In this document: positions 30,999 to 37,338 of the stretch, piece by piece | How the letters are laid out: each line of letters starts with the position of its first letter | How positions within the stretch are numbered: the stretch's first letter is position 1 | Source: a virus | Virus record (IMG/VR): IMGVR_UViG_3300042010_000015 | Coordinates: 1 to 40,123 of that record | Direction: 5' to 3' (one strand) | DNA length: 40,123 bases | The notes under the pieces: model-generated | The model's input: only the letters and a program-made list of their open reading frames with translations | What the model was told of the DNA's origin: nothing | Database searches by the model: none | Position numbers and translations under genes: made by a program

Positions 30999-31141
30999 TG
31001 TTTAAAGAATACCGTTTGGAGTTAGCTGTTGTAACTGCTGTATGCTGTGTGTACAACATATACACCCTCAACGCACTCTTGGCTATCGTCTGTGGCGTTG
31101 CAGCCGTAGGCAACTACTTCCTCTATAAGGTAGGCAAATAA
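30998..31141 (+). CDS. Very small membrane protein
   Basis: 47 residues from ATG 30998 (TAATG overlap; GGAGG upstream). Two short hydrophobic helices (about 8-23 and 26-42), a basic end, and no known motif. Confidence 0.58.
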   Translation: MFKEYRLELAVVTAVCCVYNIYTLNALLAIVCGVAAVGNYFLYKVGK

Positions 31142-31145
31142 ACGC

Positions 31146-31173
31146 TTGACACGAAACATAAACACTGTAGAAT
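31146..31173 (+). promoter_or_regulatory. sigma70-type promoter
   Basis: TTGACA (31146-31151), a 16-base spacer and TAGAAT (31168-31173), with the shared CTG before and GCCCACAC after the -10 box. Confidence 0.8.
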
Positions 31174-31202
31174 AGCCCACACAAACCAATTAGGAGTTAA
31201 CT

Positions 31203-31709
31203 TTGAAATACACAACTATCAGCGAAATCGTCTTGTTTGTACGTGAAGCAGTAAAAAGAGCAACCGGCGCTGGTGATATGTACAAGTATGGACAGAGAAT
31301 CTTCCTGATTGAAGATAAAAAGACCATCATAGAGATGGTAAGAAACTGCCTGTCCACTCAAGCTGCGATTGCTTCAGAGCTAGCCCTATCTTGGGACGAC
31401 AAAAAGAAGTGGCTAGGGCGTTTCATGACTTGGGGTAGGGCTTATAATGCCGGTCAACTCGATGTACAGCGGGCAGTTGCTATTCAACGTCCTAAGACCG
31501 TAGTAAAACCAACTGAAATGTTGGATAGTTTCAAGTTAATAATCGAGTACGAGTTGCGTGAAGGTAAGTCTATTCAGACGATCGTTGATCGTGCGTTTGA
31601 AGTAGCTCACGCTTGGAAAACCGAGCGGGCCAACAATACTTTAGTTGATATTGAAGCTTTGTTGAAATCTAAAGGTTTGACGCTTGACGACTTGAAACAA
31701 GTACTGTAA
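31203..31709 (+). CDS. Helical protein, unknown function (TTG start)
   Basis: 168 residues from TTG 31203, with TAGGAG 7 bases upstream and a promoter 30 bases before. All-helical, Lys-rich; the middle (AIASELALSWDDKKKWLGR) could be a helix-turn-helix-like unit and the C-terminus is another helix pair. A DNA-binding regulator is possible but not shown. The next promoter lies in its last codons. Confidence 0.6.
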   Translation: MKYTTISEIVLFVREAVKRATGAGDMYKYGQRIFLIEDKKTIIEMVRNCLSTQAAIASELALSWDDKKKWLGRFMTWGRAYNAGQLDVQRAVAIQRPKTVVKPTEMLDSFKLIIEYELREGKSIQTIVDRAFEVAHAWKTERANNTLVDIEALLKSKGLTLDDLKQVL

Positions 31710-31712
31710 GAT
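31684..31712 (+). promoter_or_regulatory. sigma70-type promoter within a gene end
   Basis: TTGACG (31684-31689), a 17-base spacer and TAAGAT (31707-31712). The spacer contains the perfect inverted repeat ACTTG-AAA-CAAGT. The -10 box contains the stop codon of the preceding gene. Confidence 0.68.
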
Positions 31713-31744
31713 TCACCACATCAACCAACAACGGAGCAACAACG

Positions 31745-32131
31745 ATGCGTTTCAACATGACCAAAACTGAATTCGACCTGTACTGTGCCAAGCACCTGAC
31801 TTGGAAAGCAGAGAACGCCAAGAAGCGTGGTATTGAATTCGACCTGTCATTCCAGTCGATGAAGAATTTGATGAGTGCTGAGCGTTGCTACTACACTGGC
31901 ATCATCCTCACCAAGAGTACTGGCAAAGAAGCTAACGGCGAGCTGCGTCTGTCGGATGCCACCATTGACCGTATCGACGGCACCAAGGGTTATGTCAAAG
32001 GCAATGTTGTAGCCTGCTGCCATGCTGCAAACCAGATGAAGAATCAGTTTGAATCGATGGGTGTTGTGGGGTTGAAGGCTGGTCGTAACATTTTCGACAA
32101 GGCAATCAAGCGTATCGAGAAAGCCAAATGA
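31745..32131 (+). CDS. HNH-like protein (DRIDxxxGYVxGN type)
   Basis: 128 residues, with GGAG 7 bases before ATG 31745. A CYYTG (48-52), then DRIDGTKGYVKGNVV (75-89), then CCHAANQMKN (91-100) follows the order of HNH/endonuclease VII-like proteins (Cys pair half, DRxD, GYxxGN, Cys/His, N..K). One CxxC knuckle is not evident, so zinc binding may be incomplete. It may be a small DNA or RNA nuclease, or a degenerate homing enzyme. Confidence 0.65.
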   Translation: MRFNMTKTEFDLYCAKHLTWKAENAKKRGIEFDLSFQSMKNLMSAERCYYTGIILTKSTGKEANGELRLSDATIDRIDGTKGYVKGNVVACCHAANQMKNQFESMGVVGLKAGRNIFDKAIKRIEKAK

Positions 32132-32370
32132 TCGTAGCTGAGTTGATTGAGTGGCTGAAAACAATGCCACAAGATGCTAAGGTGGTTGTCTTGAGCCACA
32201 GTGATGGACATGGTTACTACATGCAAGGTGGTTCCTGCACTACAGAAGAATTTCACACTGGTGTTGAATGGCGTCATAGTGAAGATTGGTATGTTTACGG
32301 CAACCACTTTGAACTAAACAGCAAAGCTGGTCATGATTACGAACTTCAGATAGGTGTGATGAACAAATGA
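32128..32370 (+). CDS. Small conserved-type phage protein, unknown function
   Basis: 80 residues from ATG 32128 (ATGA overlap). The start VAELIEWLKTMPQDAKVVVLSH is a helix-strand unit seen in many small phage proteins; the rest contains several His and a QIGVMN end. Function not known. Confidence 0.6.
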   Translation: MIVAELIEWLKTMPQDAKVVVLSHSDGHGYYMQGGSCTTEEFHTGVEWRHSEDWYVYGNHFELNSKAGHDYELQIGVMNK

Positions 32371-32576
32371 CACCCGAAGTAAAGATAAAACACGTTGAAG
32401 ACTTCGTGGCAATGGTGAGTGAGGCTAAGACCTACGAGGCTGCCCTTAGCCACTGCACATACACGAAGGGCATGGTGGGTGCATGGCACCTTGATGGCAC
32501 AATCCCAACAAGTTTCTACCAGCAAGTGTGGGAAGATTTGGATACTATTATGACTAACAAAAGGAAACTATTTTGA
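32367..32576 (+). CDS. Small protein, unknown function
   Basis: 69 residues from ATG 32367 (ATGA overlap). Helical start, single Cys, aromatic middle; nothing diagnostic. The next gene starts in its stop codon. Confidence 0.55.
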   Translation: MTPEVKIKHVEDFVAMVSEAKTYEAALSHCTYTKGMVGAWHLDGTIPTSFYQQVWEDLDTIMTNKRKLF

Positions 32577-32716
32577 GAAAGATGAGTGCAGAAGAGTTTG
32601 GCAAGAACTGGGAATACGAGAAAGCTAAGCGTGAACAACGCAAGACTGATCGTAACTCACGTGACCAACGCAAGGGTCGTAAGGGCCAGTGGGAAGCCAA
32701 ACCAGCCGACGAATAG
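32573..32716 (+). CDS. Very small basic protein (TTG start)
   Basis: 47 residues from TTG 32573, which overlaps the previous stop and has AAAGGA 8 bases upstream; ATG 32582 is an alternative without a good RBS. Highly charged: YEKAKREQRK, then RNSRDQRKGRKGQWEAKPADE. It resembles the product of 35005-35148 (YEQAKKQARK ... WADKE). Confidence 0.55.
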   Translation: MRKMSAEEFGKNWEYEKAKREQRKTDRNSRDQRKGRKGQWEAKPADE

Positions 32717-32719
32717 GGC

Positions 32720-32748
32720 TAGACACAAGTGCGTAAAGGTGTTATAAT
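32720..32748 (+). promoter_or_regulatory. sigma70-type promoter with flanking repeat and leader hairpin
   Basis: TAGACA (32720-32725), a 17-base spacer and TATAAT (32743-32748). AAGGT/ACCTT flank the -10 box. In the leader TGAGGC pairs with GCCTCA around GTATC-TTC-GATAC, just upstream of the RBS. Confidence 0.75.
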
Positions 32749-32806
32749 TACCTTGAGGCAAGGAGCGTATCTTCGATACACAGCCTCACACTATAAGGAG
32801 CCTAGT

Positions 32807-32998
32807 ATGGCTGACACAACACCCGCTGCACTGGTGGCTTACTATGCGAAAGAACAGGTCAGAATTCTTAGAGTCAAGCTCACTGCATTCCGTGAATGCT
32901 TGAAGACAACAACAATCCCAAAGCGTAGAATGTGGCTTGAGGCAAGAATCGAAGAACTAACAACTGCTCTGTTTGATCGCACTGGTATTCGCTATTAA
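32807..32998 (+). CDS. Small helical protein, unknown function
   Basis: 63 residues from ATG 32807 (AAGGAG 6 bases upstream; an in-frame upstream ATG is in the leader without RBS). Helical, Arg/Lys-rich, no motif. Own promoter and own terminator. Confidence 0.62.
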   Translation: MADTTPAALVAYYAKEQVRILRVKLTAFRECLKTTTIPKRRMWLEARIEELTTALFDRTGIRY

Positions 32999-33000
32999 TG

Positions 33001-33025
33001 AACCCGCTTCGGCGGGTTTCTTTTT
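33001..33025 (+). terminator. Rho-independent terminator
   Basis: AACCCGC-TTCG-GCGGGTT followed by TCTTTTT, 3 bases after the stop at 32998. Confidence 0.9.
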
Positions 33026-33048
33026 GAGTTGAATAAAGTGAAAAAGAG

Positions 33049-33076
33049 TTGACACGGCTCCCCATTCCTGTAAAAT
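33049..33076 (+). promoter_or_regulatory. sigma70-type promoter with flanking inverted repeat
   Basis: TTGACA (33049-33054), a 16-base spacer and TAAAAT (33071-33076). CCCATT and AATGGG surround the -10 box. Confidence 0.8.
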
Positions 33077-33107
33077 GGGCACATCAAGACAAACAACGGA
33101 GAAACAA

Positions 33108-33284
33108 ATGAAAGAGCTAGGAATGTGGGTATTATTGATGTGGACTGATGGGCAGGGTCCAACAGCACACAGCCAAGAGTTCACCAGTCAGGCTAAGTGT
33201 GACTACGCAGTAAGCCAGATTATATCTCGGCAGTCTTCTACAAATGACTACCGCCGATTCCGCATGATTTGCACGGAGAAATAA
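33108..33284 (+). CDS. Small protein, unknown function
   Basis: 58 residues from ATG 33108 (GGAG 8 bases upstream). Hydrophobic beta start (MWVLLMWTDG), then a helix and a basic end with two Cys. No motif recognised. Confidence 0.58.
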   Translation: MKELGMWVLLMWTDGQGPTAHSQEFTSQAKCDYAVSQIISRQSSTNDYRRFRMICTEK

Positions 33285-33285
33285 G

Positions 33286-33468
33286 ATGATCAACTACGAA
33301 CAGAAAGAAGAATACATTAAAGTTCGGTGGCACAAGAAAGAGCTTGGCCGTATTTACAACGAGAGCAATGCTTGGCATTATCGCCCCCGAGGGTGTGGTG
33401 GGAAGATTCGGAGTGAAGAGTTTGCTTCTCTGACTGCACTTAAACAACACATTGAAGGAGGTAAATAA
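33286..33468 (+). CDS. Small protein, unknown function
   Basis: 60 residues starting 1 base after the previous stop (GGAG upstream). Charged and aromatic, ending in an ALKQHIEGGK helix. Nothing diagnostic. The next gene overlaps by one base. Confidence 0.55.
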   Translation: MINYEQKEEYIKVRWHKKELGRIYNESNAWHYRPRGCGGKIRSEEFASLTALKQHIEGGK

Positions 33469-33680
33469 TGATAACACTGTTGCTTTTCAAGATTGCTGCG
33501 ACTGCACTGGTTGTGTTTCTGGTCATGCTGATGGTTGATAGCTTCTATAATTACGAGGACAGGGCCAAGGGCCATTACAAACGTAAAGTTCCAACGTTTG
33601 TGCCTTACGTTGGTGGTGCTGCCTGCCTTGTGGCGGCAGCCAGTGCGATTGCCAGCATCCTCATGGCGGTCTGGTTATAA
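33468..33680 (+). CDS. Small two-span membrane protein
   Basis: 70 residues from ATG 33468 (GGAGG 6 bases upstream). Membrane segments at about 3-24 and 47-69 flank a charged cytoplasmic loop (YEDRAKGHYKRK). Last gene before a terminator. Unknown function. Confidence 0.62.
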   Translation: MITLLLFKIAATALVVFLVMLMVDSFYNYEDRAKGHYKRKVPTFVPYVGGAACLVAAASAIASILMAVWL

Positions 33681-33685
33681 TACCA

Positions 33686-33709
33686 AAGCCCTTACTTTTG
33701 TAGGGGCTT
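33686..33709 (+). terminator. Terminator-like hairpin
   Basis: AAGCCCTTAC-TTTT-GTAGGGGCTT, a 10-pair stem (one GT), followed by ACTTGTTTG. The tail is not a clean T-run. Confidence 0.7.
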
Positions 33710-33823
33710 ACTTGTTTGTCTTACTTTTAGGGCGGCAGGGTATTCAGCTTACTTTTTCGCACCACGGATTTTCGCCAAAAGGTTTCAATATGGGAATTTC
33801 CCAAATAGATTTTCACAGAGCTG

Positions 33824-33852
33824 TAGACAGAACCCAAACAACCCTGTATCAT
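33824..33852 (+). promoter_or_regulatory. sigma70-type promoter
   Basis: TAGACA (33824-33829), a 17-base spacer and TATCAT (33847-33852), with the family's CCCTG just before the -10 box; 30 bases before ATG 33882. Confidence 0.7.
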
Positions 33853-33881
33853 AGCCAAATCAACCAATATGGAGAACCATC

Positions 33882-34100
33882 ATGGCTTACAAACTACGCT
33901 GCGACTACTGCAAAAGCACCTTCACTGCCCACTCTCGCAGTGCTCAGTGCCCCAAGAATCACGGTCGCTACCAGTCCACAACCTTTATCGAAGACGTGCT
34001 TGAGACAGCAGTGGACGTGGCTACAGCCTACTTCATGGTGGACGTGGCCGCTGATATGATTGGTGGTGTGGGTGACATGATCGGCTCCATCTTCGACTGA
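33882..34100 (+). CDS. Small protein with N-terminal zinc site and hydrophobic C-terminus
   Basis: 72 residues, with GGAG 8 bases before ATG 33882. Cys7, Cys10, Cys23 and His27 form a likely zinc site (CDYC ... CPKNH). Residues 37-72 are a hydrophobic, glycine-containing helix that may attach to membrane. The gene is flanked by GATTTTC repeats and followed by about 500 non-coding bases. Confidence 0.65.
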   Translation: MAYKLRCDYCKSTFTAHSRSAQCPKNHGRYQSTTFIEDVLETAVDVATAYFMVDVAADMIGGVGDMIGSIFD

Positions 34101-34467
34101 GAAAAATACCCAACGGGATTTTCAGGGAACCAAACAGATTTTCACGGGGAACCAGATACCCAAAGCGTTTTTTACAGATCGGTACATTTTTCCGCGAGGG
34201 TGGGGATTCCGGGGGAGTGACGTGCTACTCGAAAATGGTGTAGCACGTCTGTAGCCCACTGGCTGAGAGGGAGAATCATTCTCATCAGGTATCGAGATAG
34301 GTTCTCATTTGAGAATGATGCCGAGAGTCATTCGCTTCCGCAGTTGGGATTCATTCGCATTACCAGAATGACAGGCACCCTCCCCACCTTGTACTCCAGT
34401 GTCTGGCCTTTCGGCTTTCGTTCCTGCTATGTGTAATTATAGACAACCCAACAACGAATGCAAGCCC
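34101..34467 (+). other. Non-coding interval rich in palindromes
   Basis: No gene is supported here. It contains two GATTTTC repeats, a perfect hairpin ACGTGCTAC (34220-34228)/GTAGCACGT (34240-34248) and the TCATTC repeat cluster (34271-34372). A CGGCTTTCG-like GC turn near 34408-34422 may be a weak hairpin. Two promoters follow. A replication origin or regulatory region is plausible. Confidence 0.5.
34271..34372 (+). repeat. Cluster of TCATTC[TG]C repeats, Fur-box-like
   Basis: Five related units in about 100 bases: GAGAATCATTCTC (34271-34283, a perfect palindrome), GGCATCATTCTC on the minus strand (34322-34311, sharing TTCTCATTTGAGAA at 34302-34315), GAGAGTCATTCGC (34323-34335), GGGATTCATTCGC (34346-34358) and GTCATTCTGG on the minus strand (34372-34363). 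The first unit resembles pseudomonad Fur boxes of the GAGAATCATTCTCAT type. Iterons for a phage protein are an equal possibility. Confidence 0.5.
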
Positions 34468-34495
34468 TTGACAAAAATAAATTATCCTGTATCAC
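34468..34495 (+). promoter_or_regulatory. sigma70-type promoter (first of a tandem)
   Basis: TTGACA (34468-34473), a 16-base spacer and TATCAC (34490-34495), with CCTG before the -10 box. It lies about 90 bases before the second promoter. Confidence 0.62.
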
Positions 34496-34559
34496 GCGCT
34501 CGCCCGGTTCATTTATCTAGCACGCCTCAAAAGATTTTAAGGTTTATCGCGTTTTGTTG

Positions 34560-34587
34560 TTGACGTAATGCCAAACGGTGATAAGAT
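34560..34587 (+). promoter_or_regulatory. sigma70-type promoter (second of a tandem)
   Basis: TTGACG (34560-34565), a 16-base spacer and TAAGAT (34582-34587), followed by GGCCCCACACAAACAA. GCCA and TGGC flank the -10 box. Confidence 0.72.
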
Positions 34588-34627
34588 GGCCCCACACAAA
34601 CAAACAACCCCAACTAGAGGAACTAAG

Positions 34628-34930
34628 ATGCAAGCTTTGAAGACTGTAAAGACTGATGTTGTTAGCAAGCAAATTGCCGCACTGATCCACGCCAACGGCT
34701 CTAAGTTTTTCGGTGTTACATTCATTAAGAAGGACGGCACCGAACGCACACTAAACGGTCATATCCGCAAGACTGGTAAAGGTGGCGTTAATACTACGGC
34801 TCACATTGAAAAGTATGTGACGATTGTTCTTAACAAGAAGGACGATAAAGGCCGGGAACAACTCCGCAATGTCAACATGGAAACTATCAAAGCGTTATCC
34901 ATTGGTGGCCGTCGAATTAAATTCGATTAA
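34628..34930 (+). CDS. Small KKDGT-type phage protein (copy 1)
   Basis: 100 residues from ATG 34628 (AGAGGA 5 bases upstream; an upstream in-frame ATG lies in the promoter). FFGVTFIKKDGTERTLNG is a beta unit that recurs in the product of 36860-37201; the C-terminus contains further strands. Proteins with F(x)VxFxKKDGxxR are common among phages, function unknown to me. Confidence 0.65.
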   Translation: MQALKTVKTDVVSKQIAALIHANGSKFFGVTFIKKDGTERTLNGHIRKTGKGGVNTTAHIEKYVTIVLNKKDDKGREQLRNVNMETIKALSIGGRRIKFD

Positions 34931-34934
34931 ACGC

Positions 34935-34963
34935 TTTACATGGTAAGCCGTTAACCATAGAAT
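34935..34963 (+). promoter_or_regulatory. sigma70-type promoter with perfect flanking inverted repeat
   Basis: TTTACA (34935-34940), a 17-base spacer and TAGAAT (34958-34963). GCCGTTA (34947-34953) and TAACGGC (34963-34969) are perfectly complementary with the -10 box in the loop. Confidence 0.75.
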
Positions 34964-35004
34964 AACGGCACACTAACTAAGAACGGTTTAAGGATAAGTA
35001 GTAA

Positions 35005-35148
35005 ATGGCACGTCCAGTCAAAGCATCTGATTTTGTAGCCTCCTACCAGTATGAACAAGCCAAGAAACAAGCCCGAAAGGGTGACATAGGCCGCCGTTCG
35101 GGCCGCCGGGGCACCCAAGCTTGGGGCATTTGGGCTGATAAAGAATAG
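35005..35148 (+). CDS. Very small basic protein, unknown function
   Basis: 47 residues from ATG 35005 (AAGGA upstream). Arg/Lys-rich middle (KKQARKGDIGRRSGRRG) between a helical start and a GIWADKE end. Similar order of features to the product of 32573-32716. Confidence 0.55.
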   Translation: MARPVKASDFVASYQYEQAKKQARKGDIGRRSGRRGTQAWGIWADKE

Positions 35149-35151
35149 GGC

Positions 35152-35180
35152 TTGACAGCCTGTCAATCGTTGTCTACACT
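35152..35180 (+). promoter_or_regulatory. sigma70-type promoter with palindromic -35 region
   Basis: TTGACA (35152-35157), a 17-base spacer and TACACT (35175-35180). TTGACA-GCC-TGTCAA is a perfect inverted repeat covering the -35 box. Confidence 0.7.
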
Positions 35181-35200
35181 CGGTTTTAGGAGATTGCAAA

Positions 35201-35314
35201 GTGTTGTTTTATGTATGGTTTGACTCGATTCATCATGCGGTACTGTGGGCGGACACTTGCGGTTATGCTGTCAAGGTTGGCAAAACTTCCGGCAAGTGGT
35301 ACGTAGGGTTTTAA
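35201..35314 (+). CDS. Very small protein (GTG start)
   Basis: 37 residues from GTG 35201 (AGGAG 8 bases upstream) to TAA 35314; the next gene starts 1 base after. Aromatic and His-containing, ending KTSGKWYVGF. A promoter directly upstream and the good RBS support it; no function known. Confidence 0.5.
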   Translation: MLFYVWFDSIHHAVLWADTCGYAVKVGKTSGKWYVGF

Positions 35315-35315
35315 T

Positions 35316-35702
35316 ATGGCTGGCATACGACGGGCTCCACAACCCAAAGCACAGCCTAAACCCAGAGTCAAGGTGAAGCCACCACTCCACCAACGGATTC
35401 TAGGCAAAGGCGCTGTAGAGGTTGATACAATCGATGATCTGAGGATAGAGCTGGAACGCGCTCTAAGCCTTGATATGATCGAATATGACACCTATCTAGA
35501 CTGCCATGAGGCGCTAGATATTCGTGAAGCTAGGGCTAAAACAGCCATGCTCAAGGCTACAGGCCGTTACGTCAAGCCAGACAAAACGGTTGAAATCAAG
35601 GCACGGACGGTGCAAGCCAAGCCGTGGCCTAAATGGAAAGTCAAGCTAGTCTATGTTGTTGTGGCCATAATTCTTTTTAAATTTCTTGGTATTAAGGGTT
35701 GA
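35316..35702 (+). CDS. Proline/basic-rich protein with C-terminal membrane anchor
   Basis: 128 residues from ATG 35316. The N-terminus (about 5-30) is a Pro/Lys/Arg-rich extended stretch, the middle is helical (DTIDDLRIELERALSL) and a single membrane helix occupies about 108-126, giving a tail-anchored topology with the bulk in the cytoplasm. Its stop lies in the -35 box of the next promoter. No family recognised. Confidence 0.62.
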   Translation: MAGIRRAPQPKAQPKPRVKVKPPLHQRILGKGAVEVDTIDDLRIELERALSLDMIEYDTYLDCHEALDIREARAKTAMLKATGRYVKPDKTVEIKARTVQAKPWPKWKVKLVYVVVAIILFKFLGIKG

Positions 35703-35726
35703 CGCTACATATCAACGCTGTACAAT
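35699..35726 (+). promoter_or_regulatory. sigma70-type promoter
   Basis: TTGACG (35699-35704), a 16-base spacer and TACAAT (35721-35726). GTTGA/TCAAC lie in inverted orientation around the -35 box. The preceding TGA stop is part of the -35 box. Confidence 0.72.
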
Positions 35727-35772
35727 ACTCGACATTGAAAAGCACAAACCCCCTAAGTAGTAAGGAATTGCA

Positions 35773-36321
35773 GTGTTCTACGTTCTTAATCCAGTTTCCG
35801 GCAACACTAAAACCGGTCCTATGCCTGTCTCCACTTCTAACTCTACCACTTGCCCCGATGCTTGCCCTATCAAGGCTAAAGGCTGTTATGCCAAGTATGG
35901 TCCTGTCGGTATGCATTGGCGTAAACTGGATAATGGCGAAAGCAAGAACGCTGTAGAGTGGCCTCAGTTTATCCGTCAAGTTAAAGCCCTTTCGAACAAC
36001 ACACTTTGGCGTCACAATCAAGCCGGTCAAGATGCAAACGTTAAAGGCTTCACAATTAATGTTAGTGGCAATGACGTTAATCATGCTGATAAGTTGAAAG
36101 CTTTAAATGTTGCTCCAGTTGTTGTAATTATGCCGCGTGATGCTGAGAAAGTATCTTATACTCCCGCTGGTAATAAGGTTGTGATTTGTCCAGCCGAGAA
36201 CAACGACAAAGTTAATTGTGTTAAGTGTGCCCTTTGTCAAGATGTAAAACGTGACTACATAATCGGCTTTCGCGCTCATGGTACAGCCGCAAAGTCTGTC
36301 GAATTGATTGCAAGGGGTTAA
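35773..36321 (+). CDS. DUF7227-type phage protein
   Basis: 182 residues from GTG 35773, with AAGGA about 7 bases upstream. The sequence follows a well-known phage family: TGPMPVSTS, CPDACPIKAKGCYA (Cys27, Cys31, Cys38), a LWRHNQAG segment, GFTINVSGN, PVVVIMP, then a second Cys group (CPAE ... CVKCALC) and the end IGFRAHG. The cysteines may hold a metal or Fe-S cluster. No biochemical function is established that I know of. Own promoter. Confidence 0.75.
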   Translation: MFYVLNPVSGNTKTGPMPVSTSNSTTCPDACPIKAKGCYAKYGPVGMHWRKLDNGESKNAVEWPQFIRQVKALSNNTLWRHNQAGQDANVKGFTINVSGNDVNHADKLKALNVAPVVVIMPRDAEKVSYTPAGNKVVICPAENNDKVNCVKCALCQDVKRDYIIGFRAHGTAAKSVELIARG

Positions 36322-36325
36322 CACT

Positions 36326-36667
36326 ATGAATTGCACTATCTGGAACGCGCTTAACCAATGCTCCACTACAGGTCATGAGGTTGAGCTACGCTCCCTTAAC
36401 CTAGATAATGGGTTCATAGTTAAGCTTTTTCGTGACCATAAAGGCTGGCACCGTGTAGCCTTGTTTGAGAGTGATGCGCCAGACAGCGGCCTAAGTGGTG
36501 TTATCATTCAGCCAGACGGTGAAGTGTATTATAAGCAGACAGCCACCTATGCGCAGGGCAATAACTACACTCGCAAACTTCAGGCTATGTTAACAGTGTG
36601 GGGCATTGAATGGCACCGTTCGGAACTGTTAACAGAATCCGGTGCTGCCTGTTATAAAGGGCTCTAA
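36326..36667 (+). CDS. Small protein, unknown function
   Basis: 113 residues from ATG 36326 (AAGGGG 8 bases upstream), five bases after the DUF7227 gene. Beta-rich in the middle (VIIQPDGEVYYKQ), several Cys and Trp, no recognised motif. Confidence 0.6.
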   Translation: MNCTIWNALNQCSTTGHEVELRSLNLDNGFIVKLFRDHKGWHRVALFESDAPDSGLSGVIIQPDGEVYYKQTATYAQGNNYTRKLQAMLTVWGIEWHRSELLTESGAACYKGL

Positions 36668-36668
36668 A

Positions 36669-36815
36669 GTGTTCTGGAAAGTATTTAAAAAAGGCGTACA
36701 CAATCCTATTGACAAGGTGTTCTACCCTGCTACAATGGACGCTCAAGAGGTACACGCTACGCTTGAGGATGATTATGATTTTCCTGTCACAATTGCCCTT
36801 GACGAATGCGACTGA
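36669..36815 (+). CDS. Very small acidic-tailed protein (GTG start)
   Basis: 48 residues from GTG 36669 (AAAGG upstream). The N-terminus is basic/aromatic (FWKVFKKG), the C-terminus acidic (LEDDYDF, LDECD). One promoter lies inside the gene (36709) and another covers its end (36799); an internal start at ATG 36735 overlaps the first -10 box and is unlikely. Low certainty as a gene. Confidence 0.42.
   Translation: MFWKVFKKGVHNPIDKVFYPATMDAQEVHATLEDDYDFPVTIALDECD
36709..36736 (+). promoter_or_regulatory. sigma70-type promoter inside a small gene
   Basis: TTGACA (36709-36714), a 16-base spacer ending CCCTGC and TACAAT (36731-36736). Confidence 0.6.
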
Positions 36816-36827
36816 TTGACCTAGAAT
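36799..36827 (+). promoter_or_regulatory. sigma70-type promoter with flanking repeat
   Basis: TTGACG (36799-36804), a 17-base spacer and TAGAAT (36822-36827). TGATT and AATCA flank the -10 box. 33 bases before ATG 36860. Confidence 0.7.
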
Positions 36828-36859
36828 CACTACAGGCACACAAACCGGAGTAATAGCAA

Positions 36860-37201
36860 ATGGCTACCATCATTATCAAAGGCGCTTCAATCGAAAAGAA
36901 ACGTGAAATCCTTGACTCTAACAAGGGCCAAATGTTTGCCGTAACGTGGCAGAAAAAGGACGGCACTAGCACACACCGCGTGCTAAAGCAATGGATGAAT
37001 AAAGCCCTTGCCAGTGGCACTAATGCTGTGGTACAGGCTAATCCAGCGGCTCACAACCCTGACAACTATACCGCCGCTGATCCTGACAAGATCGCAAAGG
37101 GCAATCCCTATCCTTGGGTAAACGTCACACTGTCGAAAATGACTAGCTGCAAGGTTGGCGGTGACGAATACATTTTTGAAGATGATAAACAGCCTGAATA
37201 A
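36860..37201 (+). CDS. Small KKDGT-type phage protein (copy 2)
   Basis: 113 residues, with CGGAG 10 bases before ATG 36860. MFAVTWQKKDGTSTHRVLKQW parallels FFGVTFIKKDGTERTLNG of the product of 34628-34930; the rest (Asn/Ala/Pro-rich middle, YPWVNVTLSKM strand, acidic end) differs. Unknown function. Confidence 0.65.
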   Translation: MATIIIKGASIEKKREILDSNKGQMFAVTWQKKDGTSTHRVLKQWMNKALASGTNAVVQANPAAHNPDNYTAADPDKIAKGNPYPWVNVTLSKMTSCKVGGDEYIFEDDKQPE

Positions 37202-37238
37202 ACCGTCTAGGGGCACTGATTTAATTAGAGTTTTCTAG

Positions 37239-37266
37239 TTGACATGCCCCTAACATCCTGTAGAAT
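37239..37266 (+). promoter_or_regulatory. sigma70-type promoter with upstream repeat arm
   Basis: TTGACA (37239-37244), a 16-base spacer and TAGAAT (37261-37266). The spacer starts with TGCCCCTA, which pairs with TAGGGGCA at 37208-37215, so a read-through transcript could fold across the -35 box. Confidence 0.8.
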
Positions 37267-37338
37267 ACGCATTACCAGCTAGGGTACAAGCCACAACGGC
37301 GCCCGCTGGACACTTAGGAGTAACAAGGATTGGGCAGC

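Larger units (their letters stand above)
33767..34152 (+). repeat. Four GATTTTC repeats around the gene at 33882
   Basis: RGATTTTC occurs four times: near 33767 (GGATTTTCGCC), 33807 (AGATTTTCACAG), 34115 (GGGATTTTCAGGGAACC) and 34137 (AGATTTTCACGGGGAACC), two on each side of one small gene. The last two also share GGGAACC. They look like binding sites or iterons; the protein is unknown. Confidence 0.45.

Noticed and set aside
33535-34059. 174-codon plus-strand frame crossing a terminator and a promoter
   Set aside because: It spans the hairpin at 33686, the promoter at 33824 and part of the zinc-protein gene in another frame, and has no RBS.
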